A DNA stretch of 64,000 bases from Craspedostauros australis. Its lineage: Eukaryota > Bacillariophyta > Bacillariophyceae > Mastogloiales > Achnanthaceae. The notes under the pieces are model-generated. The model was not told where the DNA came from. It saw only the letters and a list, made by a program, of their open reading frames with translations, and made no database searches. This document shows positions 33,844 to 43,313 of this stretch, piece by piece. A program made the translations under genes and the position numbers. Where the stretch lies: positions 806,001 through 870,000 of the forward strand of contig JAMXDE010000010.1 in the NCBI GenBank assembly GCA_026770025.1. Direction: 5' to 3'. The stretch's first letter is position 1. Every line of letters begins with the position of its first letter.

Positions 33844-36800
33844 ATGGCTCCTGACACCACAATGCCAGCTCCAGCACAATCTTCGATAGGCATTCGACCC
33901 ATCTCGACGAGAACAAGACCGATCACAAGAACAGCAACAGTATCCACAACAGGACAAGCAGTAGTCACAATGACACCCACGGCGACGATGACCGCATCAC
34001 CAAGCAACCCCGGCATGGGCGGCGACAGCATCGGACGACCCCTTGAGTTGTCGGCGGAACTGCACTGCCTCGCAGGACCCAAGACGACCCAGACAACCCA
34101 GACAACCACCCACAACCCCGACCTCTCCGCCAGCTGCGAGGCCGACCCCTTCAAATACATCGAGCCGATCTTTGCCACCGAGACCCTGAGCATGCGCTTG
34201 TCCAGGAAGATGGCCGAGCTGTCCCAAACGTCCCTCGACTTTTCCCACCTCGCACCCGTCGGCAGAGACAAGGAGATGCGCGTGCTCGATCGTGCGCTGC
34301 AGTACATCATCAAGAGCGCCGAGCAATCCGACACGCTGCCATCATCATCGTCGCACTCAAACCTGCCGGATATCGACGATGAGGAAGACGAGGATGACTC
34401 CACCATCCTCAGCGAGCTAGAACGCCACAGCGCCATGCGTGCCAACAGAAGCACCAACAAGAGCACCAATAACGGCAGCAGCCCCAGCGCCCAATCCGCT
34501 GATGGTCACAAGGCCGCTTCCACCACGCATGACAAACAAACGGCACAAAGTGCCTGGAGCAACGCGCGCGAGTCGCGTTCCAGCAAAGGCAGCAGCGCCA
34601 GCCACATTTCGGGCGAGGAGGCCAGCGCGACCAACTCGGTCCGCTCCTTCATCTCCATCTCTGGCTACTCCGGCACCGGCAAGTCGGCGCTGGCTGCCTC
34701 GCTGCGTCCCAAGTGCAAGGCCAACAACATCTTCTTCATCACGGGCAAGTTCGATCTCAAGCAGATGGATGAGCCGTACTCGGGCTTTCGCGCCGCCATG
34801 GCGGACCTGTGCACGCAGATCTGCCACCTCCCCAAGTTCCAAAGCGTCAAGAGCATGCTTCTCCCGCAGAAGACGAAGATGAACATCATCCGCAGAAAGC
34901 TCGACACGAGATGCTTCGACGACATCCAAGGCCAGATCCTGCAAGGTCTCAAACCGGAGGAGCTGCGCGCCCTCGCCAAGCTCATCCCCAACCTGGTCGA
35001 CATCGTCGGCCCGGATGCTTTGGCGGAACCGACCAGATCCAACGGCAAGGTTGGTGACAACACGGCCAACGCGTCTTCCCCGCGCCGCACTCTATCATAC
35101 CAGGGCTACCGAGAACAGTCCGTCGCGCTCAAGCTCGCTTTCCGGCACTTCATCCAGGTCATCTGCAACTCCTGTCCTCTCGTCTGGGTCTCCGACGACG
35201 TCCAGTGGGCGGACAAGGAATCCCTGGACCTCATCGAGTCCCTGGTGCTGGATACCGACATCTCCTCCCTCATGCTCGTTGTGTGCTACCGATCCAACCA
35301 GGCCACGGCTGGCGTCGCGCAAGGCGCAGACACAGAATCCGTGCCCATATCCAGCGCATCCGCCACATCCAGCCAGGTCACCCAGATGCTGACGGCGATT
35401 CAGAGCAAGAAACGCGAACGCTACATCCGCTACGTCAACCTGGACATCAACAACCTGTCACTGCAGCACGTGCACGATCTGCTACGGCAGCTGCTCAAGG
35501 TCTACTCCTTCGAAAGGGCCAGAACGGACAAGTGCTGGGCGCTGGCGGAGATCGTCTTCAAACGCACCAACGGCAACGTCTTCTTCACGCAGCAGTTCGC
35601 CCGCATGCTGGTCAACGACAAGCTCCTCTCGTTCGACCTCGGATCGATGCAGTGGGTCTGGGACAACGACCGGATCCGGAGGGAGACGCCGGCGACCATG
35701 AACGTGGTGGAGCTCATGGAGCTCAAGCTGCAGCAGATTGATACGGCGCAGTACATGCTGCCGCTCGCGGCGTGCTTGGGATCGACCTTCTCCTGGCTGC
35801 TTCTGCGAACGGCGCTGCAGGGGTTTTCGGAGGGCAGGGAGGAAGGCCATCTCGCATTCTACGAAGCGCTGTTCGGTGGGCCGCCACCCTCAGATGGAGA
35901 GGAATGGGTGGCCATCTTGGCCAAGTACGAAGAGGAGGGATTGATCGAGGCGCACGCTGCCGTGACTGGCGGCATCAGCATGAACTACAAGGCAGGCTGC
36001 CGCGACCTCGACTCTGTCTATGACTCCATCTACGACTTTGAGAACGGCACCAAGGACGGTAACAACGACGACGACGATGAAGAAGAAGACGAAGCCAATG
36101 ACAATGATAACTCGAAGCCCAACAACAAGCTGAAAAAGCCAACGGTGGCAGCCAACTACTCATTCATCCACGACAAGGTGCAAGAGGCAGCCCTGAGGAT
36201 GATCCCATCCAAGGTCCAGCTAGCGGAGCTGCAGCATCGCATTGGCCTCATCCTGATGGACCGGCTATCACGAGACGAGTTTGCTCCATCGCAGTTCGTC
36301 GTGGCCAACTTGCTCAACAGCCGCCTGGATTTGGTTCCGCCGTATCCACCATCGCTGCCATCGCAGCCATCCTCGCGCCTGCCATCACCGTTGAAGCTCC
36401 TCCAGTTCGCCTCGCTGACACCGACACCGGCACCATCACCTCTGTCGCCACTAGCACCAGAACAATCAAAAGATGATGCTGAGACTGACGTGTTCGCGAA
36501 ATGCACGCGTTTCCGCATTGCGAAGCTCAACTTCGATGCAGGCATCAAGGCCGCGTCTCACGGCGCATTCCAAGCAGCATTCCTCTACCTCCAAAACTCG
36601 ATCAACATGATGCCACCAAACCATTGGCAAACGCACTACGACATGAGCCTGGAGCTCTTCACATCGGCGACAGAGTGCGCCTGCGTGAGCCACAAGTTTG
36701 ACGAGATGCAAAAATATGGAAATGAAGTGATCAATCAGGACGATCTTCCCATGCTCGACAAGATGCGGGCCTACCACGTGTTGATGGACGGAGAAATCAC

Positions 36801-38250
36801 CATGGTCCGCCACAGCAAGAACAGCGACATGCTAAAGCTCGGCACCGAGGTGTTGGCAAAGTTCGGTTACCGGTATCCCAAGAACAGCATGCTACGACTT
36901 ATCGCGCTCGTCCTGGGAATCGTCAAGCTGAAGAGGTCCGCCAAGAAATGGACGGTCGGGTACTTGAATGCGCTGAAGCCGGCGAAGGACCCCATGAAGG
37001 AATGCATCATGAAGACGTTGGACAGGCATGCCATGGCAACTCTGCTGGCAGATCCTGACATCCAGCCCTTGGTCATGATCGATGCGGTGAACGAAGCGAT
37101 GGTGGATGGCACCACGGCGGTGACCCCAAGCGCCATCATCAACCTCGCCGTCATCGTCGGGCCTATCCTGGGTGACATGGATGCTGCGAAGGTGTACGCC
37201 AACTACGCCGTCAAGAAAACTGCCGCACTCAGCGACAAGCAGGCGACGGCCCGCGCGTTGGTTTCTTCGCACAGCTTCGTCCTCAACAACGTCATGCTGT
37301 ACGAAAAATGCAAGCAGCCCGTGCTGAATGCGCATTCCACGGCCATGACCCACGGCGATGTCCAGATCGCATTCTGGGCTGCGATGGTCTACCTGGACCT
37401 GTGCTTCTTTACAGCAAGGCCGTTGCCAAGCATGGACGTCGACTATTCCAAGTACACCAAGGCTGCCGCCGATTTCCAGCAAAAGAAGATCGTCGGTCAG
37501 CTATCAACGCGCTGGCAGCTGATCTTGAACTTGAGAGGCCGCTCGCAGCATCGGACACTGCTGGTTGGTGATGCTTTTGACGAGGTCGCCGCCATGCGAC
37601 GTATCGAGGAAGCGAAGGACGTTTCGTCGAAGGTTGATCTGCTGCAATCCAGGCTGTTCATCGCGGTCTACTTTTCAGATTTCGAGAGCGCCATCGCACC
37701 AGCCATGGAGGTCTTTGACAGCCAGGCGAAGTCGCTGCCGGGCTACGTCTCCACGATGCCATCTATTTTCTTCACGGCCTTTGTGACAATGATCGTGTGC
37801 AAGGAGAACAAGCGCCTGTCGCGATCAAAGCGCAACAAGATCAAGCAGCTTCACCGCAGGGCACGCAAGGCATTCCAAGCCGCAGTTGAAAGCGGCAACC
37901 CGAACGCATCGCACTACAATGCGATTTTGGAGGCAGAGCGCATGTCGCTCAAGTCGCACGAGACCAAGCCGGACGAGAAGCGAGAGGAAGTGGTCAAGCA
38001 GGCTGTTCAGATGTACGAGAACGCGATCCGGATGTCGGCACGAGCTGGATTGATTCAGGATCAAGCCTTGGCGAGCGAACGACTGGCGCGGCACATGCAG
38101 ATGGAGGATGACATGGAGGGTGCGCAGCATCGCTTCAACGAAGCCATCCGGCTGTACGGGGAGTGGGGTGCAGGAGCGAAAGTGGCGCAGCTGCAGCAAT
38201 ACTGCCAGAGCTTCAAACAATCGGATGCCGATCAGGGTGTCACAGGGTAG
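33844..38250 (+). CDS. STAND-type AAA ATPase with TPR-like C-terminus
   Basis: 1468 residues in one exon. Residues 1-260 are mostly low complexity. The ATPase core has Walker A GYSGTGKSALA near 275 and Walker B PLVWVSDDVQWADKESLDLI near 445, the latter being the DDxQWAD form of AAA_16/STAND ATPases. It is followed by the usual MLP-like helical region (NGNVFFTQQFARMLV) and winged-helix-like text, an acidic insert near 740-760, and from about 870 onward helical repeats ending in AIRLYGEWGAGAKVAQLQQ. This core-plus-repeat architecture occurs in bacterial and protist multi-domain kinases and cyclases (MalT/AfsR-like switches), where it precedes GAF, kinase or cyclase domains. None is present here, nor any N-terminal kinase. 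It ends in TAG, 104 bp from the 3' end of the helicase gene. Confidence 0.88.
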   Translation: MAPDTTMPAPAQSSIGIRPISTRTRPITRTATVSTTGQAVVTMTPTATMTASPSNPGMGGDSIGRPLELSAELHCLAGPKTTQTTQTTTHNPDLSASCEADPFKYIEPIFATETLSMRLSRKMAELSQTSLDFSHLAPVGRDKEMRVLDRALQYIIKSAEQSDTLPSSSSHSNLPDIDDEEDEDDSTILSELERHSAMRANRSTNKSTNNGSSPSAQSADGHKAASTTHDKQTAQSAWSNARESRSSKGSSASHISGEEASATNSVRSFISISGYSGTGKSALAASLRPKCKANNIFFITGKFDLKQMDEPYSGFRAAMADLCTQICHLPKFQSVKSMLLPQKTKMNIIRRKLDTRCFDDIQGQILQGLKPEELRALAKLIPNLVDIVGPDALAEPTRSNGKVGDNTANASSPRRTLSYQGYREQSVALKLAFRHFIQVICNSCPLVWVSDDVQWADKESLDLIESLVLDTDISSLMLVVCYRSNQATAGVAQGADTESVPISSASATSSQVTQMLTAIQSKKRERYIRYVNLDINNLSLQHVHDLLRQLLKVYSFERARTDKCWALAEIVFKRTNGNVFFTQQFARMLVNDKLLSFDLGSMQWVWDNDRIRRETPATMNVVELMELKLQQIDTAQYMLPLAACLGSTFSWLLLRTALQGFSEGREEGHLAFYEALFGGPPPSDGEEWVAILAKYEEEGLIEAHAAVTGGISMNYKAGCRDLDSVYDSIYDFENGTKDGNNDDDDEEEDEANDNDNSKPNNKLKKPTVAANYSFIHDKVQEAALRMIPSKVQLAELQHRIGLILMDRLSRDEFAPSQFVVANLLNSRLDLVPPYPPSLPSQPSSRLPSPLKLLQFASLTPTPAPSPLSPLAPEQSKDDAETDVFAKCTRFRIAKLNFDAGIKAASHGAFQAAFLYLQNSINMMPPNHWQTHYDMSLELFTSATECACVSHKFDEMQKYGNEVINQDDLPMLDKMRAYHVLMDGEITMVRHSKNSDMLKLGTEVLAKFGYRYPKNSMLRLIALVLGIVKLKRSAKKWTVGYLNALKPAKDPMKECIMKTLDRHAMATLLADPDIQPLVMIDAVNEAMVDGTTAVTPSAIINLAVIVGPILGDMDAAKVYANYAVKKTAALSDKQATARALVSSHSFVLNNVMLYEKCKQPVLNAHSTAMTHGDVQIAFWAAMVYLDLCFFTARPLPSMDVDYSKYTKAAADFQQKKIVGQLSTRWQLILNLRGRSQHRTLLVGDAFDEVAAMRRIEEAKDVSSKVDLLQSRLFIAVYFSDFESAIAPAMEVFDSQAKSLPGYVSTMPSIFFTAFVTMIVCKENKRLSRSKRNKIKQLHRRARKAFQAAVESGNPNASHYNAILEAERMSLKSHETKPDEKREEVVKQAVQMYENAIRMSARAGLIQDQALASERLARHMQMEDDMEGAQHRFNEAIRLYGEWGAGAKVAQLQQYCQSFKQSDADQGVTG

Positions 38251-38354
38251 AGTACTTGTAACTTCGTTTACTTTAGCGCGGCTGGTTCACGGGGTACACA
38301 CGCACACACATACGTATTAGTACATGTCATCCAGCTGTTTCAGTGGATCTCAAT

Positions 38355-40577
38355 TCATCTTCTCGTTGGTGGCACGCCCATCCTCGCATTCCATTTCTGC
38401 TCCCCCCGCTGCACCTTGTTCTGCTTGACTTGGCTGTAGGTCAAGTACTTTTCATCTTCGATGGGTTGCTGAGAGTTTCGGTGTCCACGACGGCCTAGAC
38501 GGCGAGTTGCTCCATTCATGTTGCTGTGGTCCTCGTCGAATTCGCCACCATCATCATCATAGCCGTCATCGTCACTATCGCCCAAACGCGAGTTTTGCCC
38601 TCCCTGATTGGTTCTGGTGACTGAGTGTTGCACCCAACTTCCTGTCCACCGTTTCTGCTCGTGCCATTCTTGCTGAATGTTCAATCCGTCCACGCCCTCC
38701 ACCCTCATGTTCCTGGCCTGCTTCATTTTGATTGGAGGCAGCTCGATCATTCCAATATCCCGTACCATCGCATTCACTGTCTCCACAATGTCATCCGCAT
38801 ATCGAGTGCCATGCAATTGGAGGTAGTACTTCAGCATTGCATAGTACGTATCCGCCACAAGCTTTTCCAGCTTGGGGCTGTCTCCCTTCCGGACACAACT
38901 TGCCAATGGACCTAGTTCATTGACGAATTTTCGTGACAAGGATCGCTTCGCTCTCTGGATGTCCATGTGGTGTGCATCCAACGATGCCAAGAACCTCTGC
39001 TGAACGGTGGGAAGCAACAGCAAGCCATGACCGCGCTTCGATGCTCGCCCCGTCCGCCCAAGCCGATGCATATAGGTTTCGCGCGTCTCGGCTGCCCCAA
39101 GCTGAACCACGTGCGTGACATCGGGATAGTCGACACCACGGGCGCTGACATCCGTGGTAAATAGCGTGCCGTTGGTGGATTTTCGGAAGCGGTCGCTGAT
39201 GAGGGAACGGGATTGCTGCGGGAGCTTGCCATGCAACTCAAACACCCTTCTTCCGAAGCCGTGTGATACGATGGTTGTGTAGAGCTGCACCATGATGGTC
39301 ATGGGGAAGAAGACAATGACTTTGTTTTTCGGATCATCGATCAGCTTCAAGATGGCTTCGAGCGATCCAGAAAAGAATTGACCGCCACGCAGTATCATGG
39401 CAGATTGGTCAATGTTGCGATGGTAGTATTCACCAGGCATCACTTGTTCGCCAGCGTCGTTGCTGCTGCGTTCGGAGTCGTTGGCGATGCAATCAACAAT
39501 CTGGTGCGCGTCTTGTCGAATGTACTGATGGATGTCAGACCGCAGTCTCGGTGGCATGGTGGCCGAAAAGAGCAACGTTTGCCGCTTCTCATTCGGCAGG
39601 TATGACACGAGCTGTGCGATGTCATCACGAAATCCAAGATCCAGCAATCGATCCATCTCATCCAGCACCAGCACCTGGAGACTGCGGAAGTGGCTCTGAA
39701 ATGGACTCCCGTCGATCTCCGTTCCTTCGAAGTGATCCTTGAGCCGTCCAGGTGTCGCAATGAGGATGTTTGGCACAGCGCTTTGGAACTGTTGAATATC
39801 CCTGCGTTTGGAGGAGCCACCGTACATCACCTGCGACGTTACGTTGGCATTCGCGCTGGAGCAGTTTCTGTTCTCATTGCTCTGATTACCGTGCTTTGCC
39901 AGCAAGTCGCTGGCTTCATTCGCTATCTGGATGGCAAGCTCTCGTGTTGGCGAAATGATCAACGCGTCCACTTGATCCGCAGCAGTGGGATTGCGGAGAA
40001 TGCTCTCCAATGTGGGCAATAAGAATGCTAGAGTCTTGCCTGTTCCTGTCCTCGCCCTTCCAACAACATCCTCCCCGGCAACGGCAACATCGAACGTCCT
40101 GTCTTGAATCTCCGTCATGACTTCCAGGCCCTTGGCATGGATGGCGTCTAAAGTAGACGGGTGAAGGGAGTCAATTTGATCAAATCTGCGAAGTTTCCTA
40201 CCAGTATCTCTCTGTTGCGCATGCTGCTGGTGTGCATGTTCAGGGCTTGTTGCGCCTTGCGTTGCAAACCAGCGACTCTGATTGAGCAGCGAGTGCCGCG
40301 ACGGTGATTGGAATGAAAGTGGAGACATCAGCCGATTGGCGTGATGTCTGGTGCAATGCAACCTTCCTCCGTCGATCATGGTGGACAATGAGGTCGCACT
40401 GCTCGCTTGAGTGCACCCCGGATCCTTTGCACTTGATGTTCCCAACGCACATCTCACATCGCATGAATTGCGTGAATTGCATGAATTTCCCGCCAAATTG
40501 AAGTGACTTGCAGTGGCTTGGAATGAGCGGCTGCCAACAGCGGCGCCTCTTCGTCTTATCGTTGACGATAGCATCAT
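38355..40577 (-). CDS. Mitochondrial DEAD-box RNA helicase (Mss116-like)
   Basis: 740 residues, single exon. The N-terminus (MMLSSTIRRRGAAVGSRSFQ) is Arg/Ser-rich without acids, a likely mitochondrial presequence. Helicase motifs: Q-motif region RRFDQID...TEIQDRT, motif I ARTGTGKT, Ia PTRELAIQ, Ib TPGRL, motif II VLDEMDRLLDLGF, motif III SAT, motif IV/V IVFFPM and TDVSARGVDYP, motif VI HRLGRTGRASKRGHG. Motif II reads DEMD instead of DEAD. The C-terminal extension beyond motif VI is about 200 residues, as in Mss116/CYT-19-type helicases that help group I/II intron splicing and mRNA handling in mitochondria; its last 70 residues are Asp/Gly/Arg-rich. It ends in TGA. Organelle assignment is inference from the leader. 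Confidence 0.92.
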   Translation of the reverse strand: MMLSSTIRRRGAAVGSRSFQATASHFNLAGNSCNSRNSCDVRCALGTSSAKDPGCTQASSATSLSTMIDGGRLHCTRHHANRLMSPLSFQSPSRHSLLNQSRWFATQGATSPEHAHQQHAQQRDTGRKLRRFDQIDSLHPSTLDAIHAKGLEVMTEIQDRTFDVAVAGEDVVGRARTGTGKTLAFLLPTLESILRNPTAADQVDALIISPTRELAIQIANEASDLLAKHGNQSNENRNCSSANANVTSQVMYGGSSKRRDIQQFQSAVPNILIATPGRLKDHFEGTEIDGSPFQSHFRSLQVLVLDEMDRLLDLGFRDDIAQLVSYLPNEKRQTLLFSATMPPRLRSDIHQYIRQDAHQIVDCIANDSERSSNDAGEQVMPGEYYHRNIDQSAMILRGGQFFSGSLEAILKLIDDPKNKVIVFFPMTIMVQLYTTIVSHGFGRRVFELHGKLPQQSRSLISDRFRKSTNGTLFTTDVSARGVDYPDVTHVVQLGAAETRETYMHRLGRTGRASKRGHGLLLLPTVQQRFLASLDAHHMDIQRAKRSLSRKFVNELGPLASCVRKGDSPKLEKLVADTYYAMLKYYLQLHGTRYADDIVETVNAMVRDIGMIELPPIKMKQARNMRVEGVDGLNIQQEWHEQKRWTGSWVQHSVTRTNQGGQNSRLGDSDDDGYDDDGGEFDEDHSNMNGATRRLGRRGHRNSQQPIEDEKYLTYSQVKQNKVQRGEQKWNARMGVPPTRR

Positions 40578-42970
40578 TCTTTCATCGCGTTCTTGGGCTT
40601 TTCGTTCAATCTCTTTGTGTCGATCAGCGGTTCTGCTGGAGGGTGGGATGGTGAGACCTTTGGTGGATCCGGGCGTGTGCGTCTGCGTCGCGCACCAGTA
40701 CTACTACCTGCGAACAGAAAACAGACGCACACATCAACAAAAGGATTGGACACTGTATGGCCCCATTCAGGATAGAATCGTACGTTTTTGCGGATTTGAC
40801 ATCGTAACACGTGATATTTTTAGAACATGATTTTTCGTGTTGTCCATTAGGGTTAGATATATTTAGCTAGCTTCTACGACACAAATACCTGGCTGACTTG
40901 TCTTCACCGCGGACGAAATTGATGACGTCTTTGACGGTCGATATCAGACGGCAGTGGAATCCAATGGTGTGGATGGTGACGTTGTCGCAGATTCGGTGTT
41001 GCCTTGATTCCTTGCGTTGTTGGTGATTTGGTTCTGTTGTGTGCTTCCTCGTTTGTGTGTGTGTTGTGTCAAACAGCACAGCGTTGGTGGCAGCGTTCCT
41101 GCACGTCCATGTTCACAGCAACAGCAACACTTGAGAATACCACACAACACAGTATTATATAATGCATTGGATCACAGTGGCTTATCCTGTGGTATGCAAA
41201 ATATTGTATAATATTATATTATACTATTTAATGTTAAGCTTAGTTTGTACATACAAAGTCCTGCGCAACCTGCATCTCTCCCCTTGCTGACCTGATGGCA
41301 CGACGCGGAAAGATACTGGTGACCGCAGTGTTGTTTCCTTTGTTGTGTTTCAGTGGTTGTCGGTTGATTTTGACCTTTCCTGTTGTGGCAGCCATCATTG
41401 TGCAAATCGCAACACGATTTGGGCTGGAAGAAGGTACCAAATGACCACATTTTTTTCCAATTCCATGGTTCCGTTTGCATGATCTGGCGTCAGAGCACGT
41501 TTTGGTGCTTCTGATCCTGGTGGTGGGACAGACGTTGAATTTGTCATTTTGAAGGATCGAGCAGACAAACAACACGAGAATGGGCTCTACTGTCAAACCA
41601 TTCTGCTGAGAATCGGACAACCAGTGATGGTGCAGATCAGCCAAAGAGTGTTTCGTATCTGGTTTTGCAGGGGAAGCAAAGTCAAGGGCAGACTGCTACT
41701 AGCCGCGACAGCTTTTTTGGCTGCTGCGGTCACATCGGATGATCCGTTCAACGTTTTGCATCTGGTGATCTGTGGGAGGGTGCGTTGAGTGTGACAGTTT
41801 TTCTCGACTGTTGCCATCCTTGCCTTCGACATGGAATACAGTCTATTCCAGCATTATCACATGGGCTGGCCCATCCATCCACCAACTTTTCCATGCACCC
41901 ATGGAAGTAGTCAACCTGGCATGCACTGCCAACGTATTGCAATGTTGGTGCTGAGCGTGGTATACTCTGGGAAAAGATCCGTCCACAGACACACCTCACA
42001 TCAATTCTGCTCTCCCATACATGTACAGACCCATCATACTTCTACCAGGCTGGGTCCATGCTTTTCACAGCATCCCATGTGAGCTTGCACAATACACGAA
42101 TAGATGGTGTTGTCCATCCCTCCATCCATCCAACCATCCAACCATCAGCAGGCAAGCAAGTGGCCACAAGAGACAACATGGTCATCATGACGACTGCATC
42201 CAAAGCCTCCAGCCACCAACATCCTTGGAACATGCACAGACATCAGAACCGTGGAGGTTGCTGGAGAAGAACCAATAGGATTGAGTAGCAGCAATAGCAG
42301 CATCATCTCATCTACTCCTGTTGTGAAGAGCACGCCAAGACATCAACCATGCACCCTTTTGTGCAGTCTGTACAAAACTGGAGAGAGTTGCTGGCTATTG
42401 TGTTATTGGTGTCAACAGAAGACAGGTTCCAGCAAGAACTGTGTGCCTTTGTTGGTACAAATCCTGATATCTTTGGCTGCACCAGGATCCTTAATTACAT
42501 CAGGATCAGCAGTACCAATTCGATCCGCAACAGAGGGCGTGCCAACTCCAGCAGCAGCGGAACAGGAACAAGAAGAGGAGGCAGGAGGCATTGTGCAAGG
42601 TTCCTTGCAGCCACACCTCCTCATCCTGCCACCATTTTTACAGCAGTGGCCTGTGCCATGCACAATATACGCTCAGGACACCAGATGTCAAAACAAGGTC
42701 TAATCCTCCTGCAACTGGTGATATCATCATGATTCCAACAACCACAAGGAAGGAGTGCCAATCGAAATGGCTTTGAACTGCCTTGCAACACCAAGTCTGT
42801 TGGAAATCCGGGGTGGTGTGATAGTAGAGAACTAATCGTTTGTTAGAATCTACTTCTCTGAACTGTGAGCTCTTCATTGCTCTCGATTGCAAAGTCCAAT
42901 CTCCTCCTGAGATTGCCATGGGTCCCTCTGTTGGTCAAGCAGGCATCCATCTTGCATTCATCGCAAATTC
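40578..42970. other. Helicase upstream region and start of the accessory region
   Basis: The first 200-400 bp should contain the helicase promoter. AT-rich blocks follow at 40800-40870 (with TTAGGGTTAG at 40849-40858) and at 41150-41235, then CATC/CCAT-type simple repeats at 42105-42151. Frames up to 150 codons on either strand show no domain. It is probably transposon debris, but I recognise no family. Confidence 0.4.
40766..40797 (+). repeat. 32-bp inverted repeat, left copy
   Basis: It matches the minus-strand sequence at 61325-61294 at 31 of 32 positions; the core CGTACGTTTTTGCGG is shared. Both copies point into the region they enclose. It lies about 190 bp upstream of the helicase start codon. 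Confidence 0.85.
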
Positions 42971-43264
42971 ATCATGGACATGCATGCACCACCGAGTACC
43001 CCATATTCGTGCACATTAGCACGTTGTTCTCCGCTGATAGTTTCGATGCCTTAGACATCACCGAGTCGTAGGCATGACACAGATCGGCTCATTCGATCAG
43101 ATCACGATCTCTCATCCGTTGCGGGAACGCCTTGGTTGGGAGCTCGCTCAGCTCCTTGATCATCAGACATCTCCGATCATCTCCGATCAACTCTGGTCGA
43201 CTCCGATCGTTTCTGATTGTTTCTTCGCCGATCACTTCACCGGCTTCCTGGATGTTCCTCATAC

Positions 43265-43313
43265 CAGGTTCGTTCCCAGGTTCGTTCCTAGGTTCGTCTC
43301 CAGGTTCGTTCCC
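43265..43313. repeat. 12-bp minisatellite
   Basis: Four imperfect copies of CAGGTTCGTTCC in tandem, preceded at 43165-43215 by decamer repeats of the CTCCGATCAT type. Confidence 0.85.
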
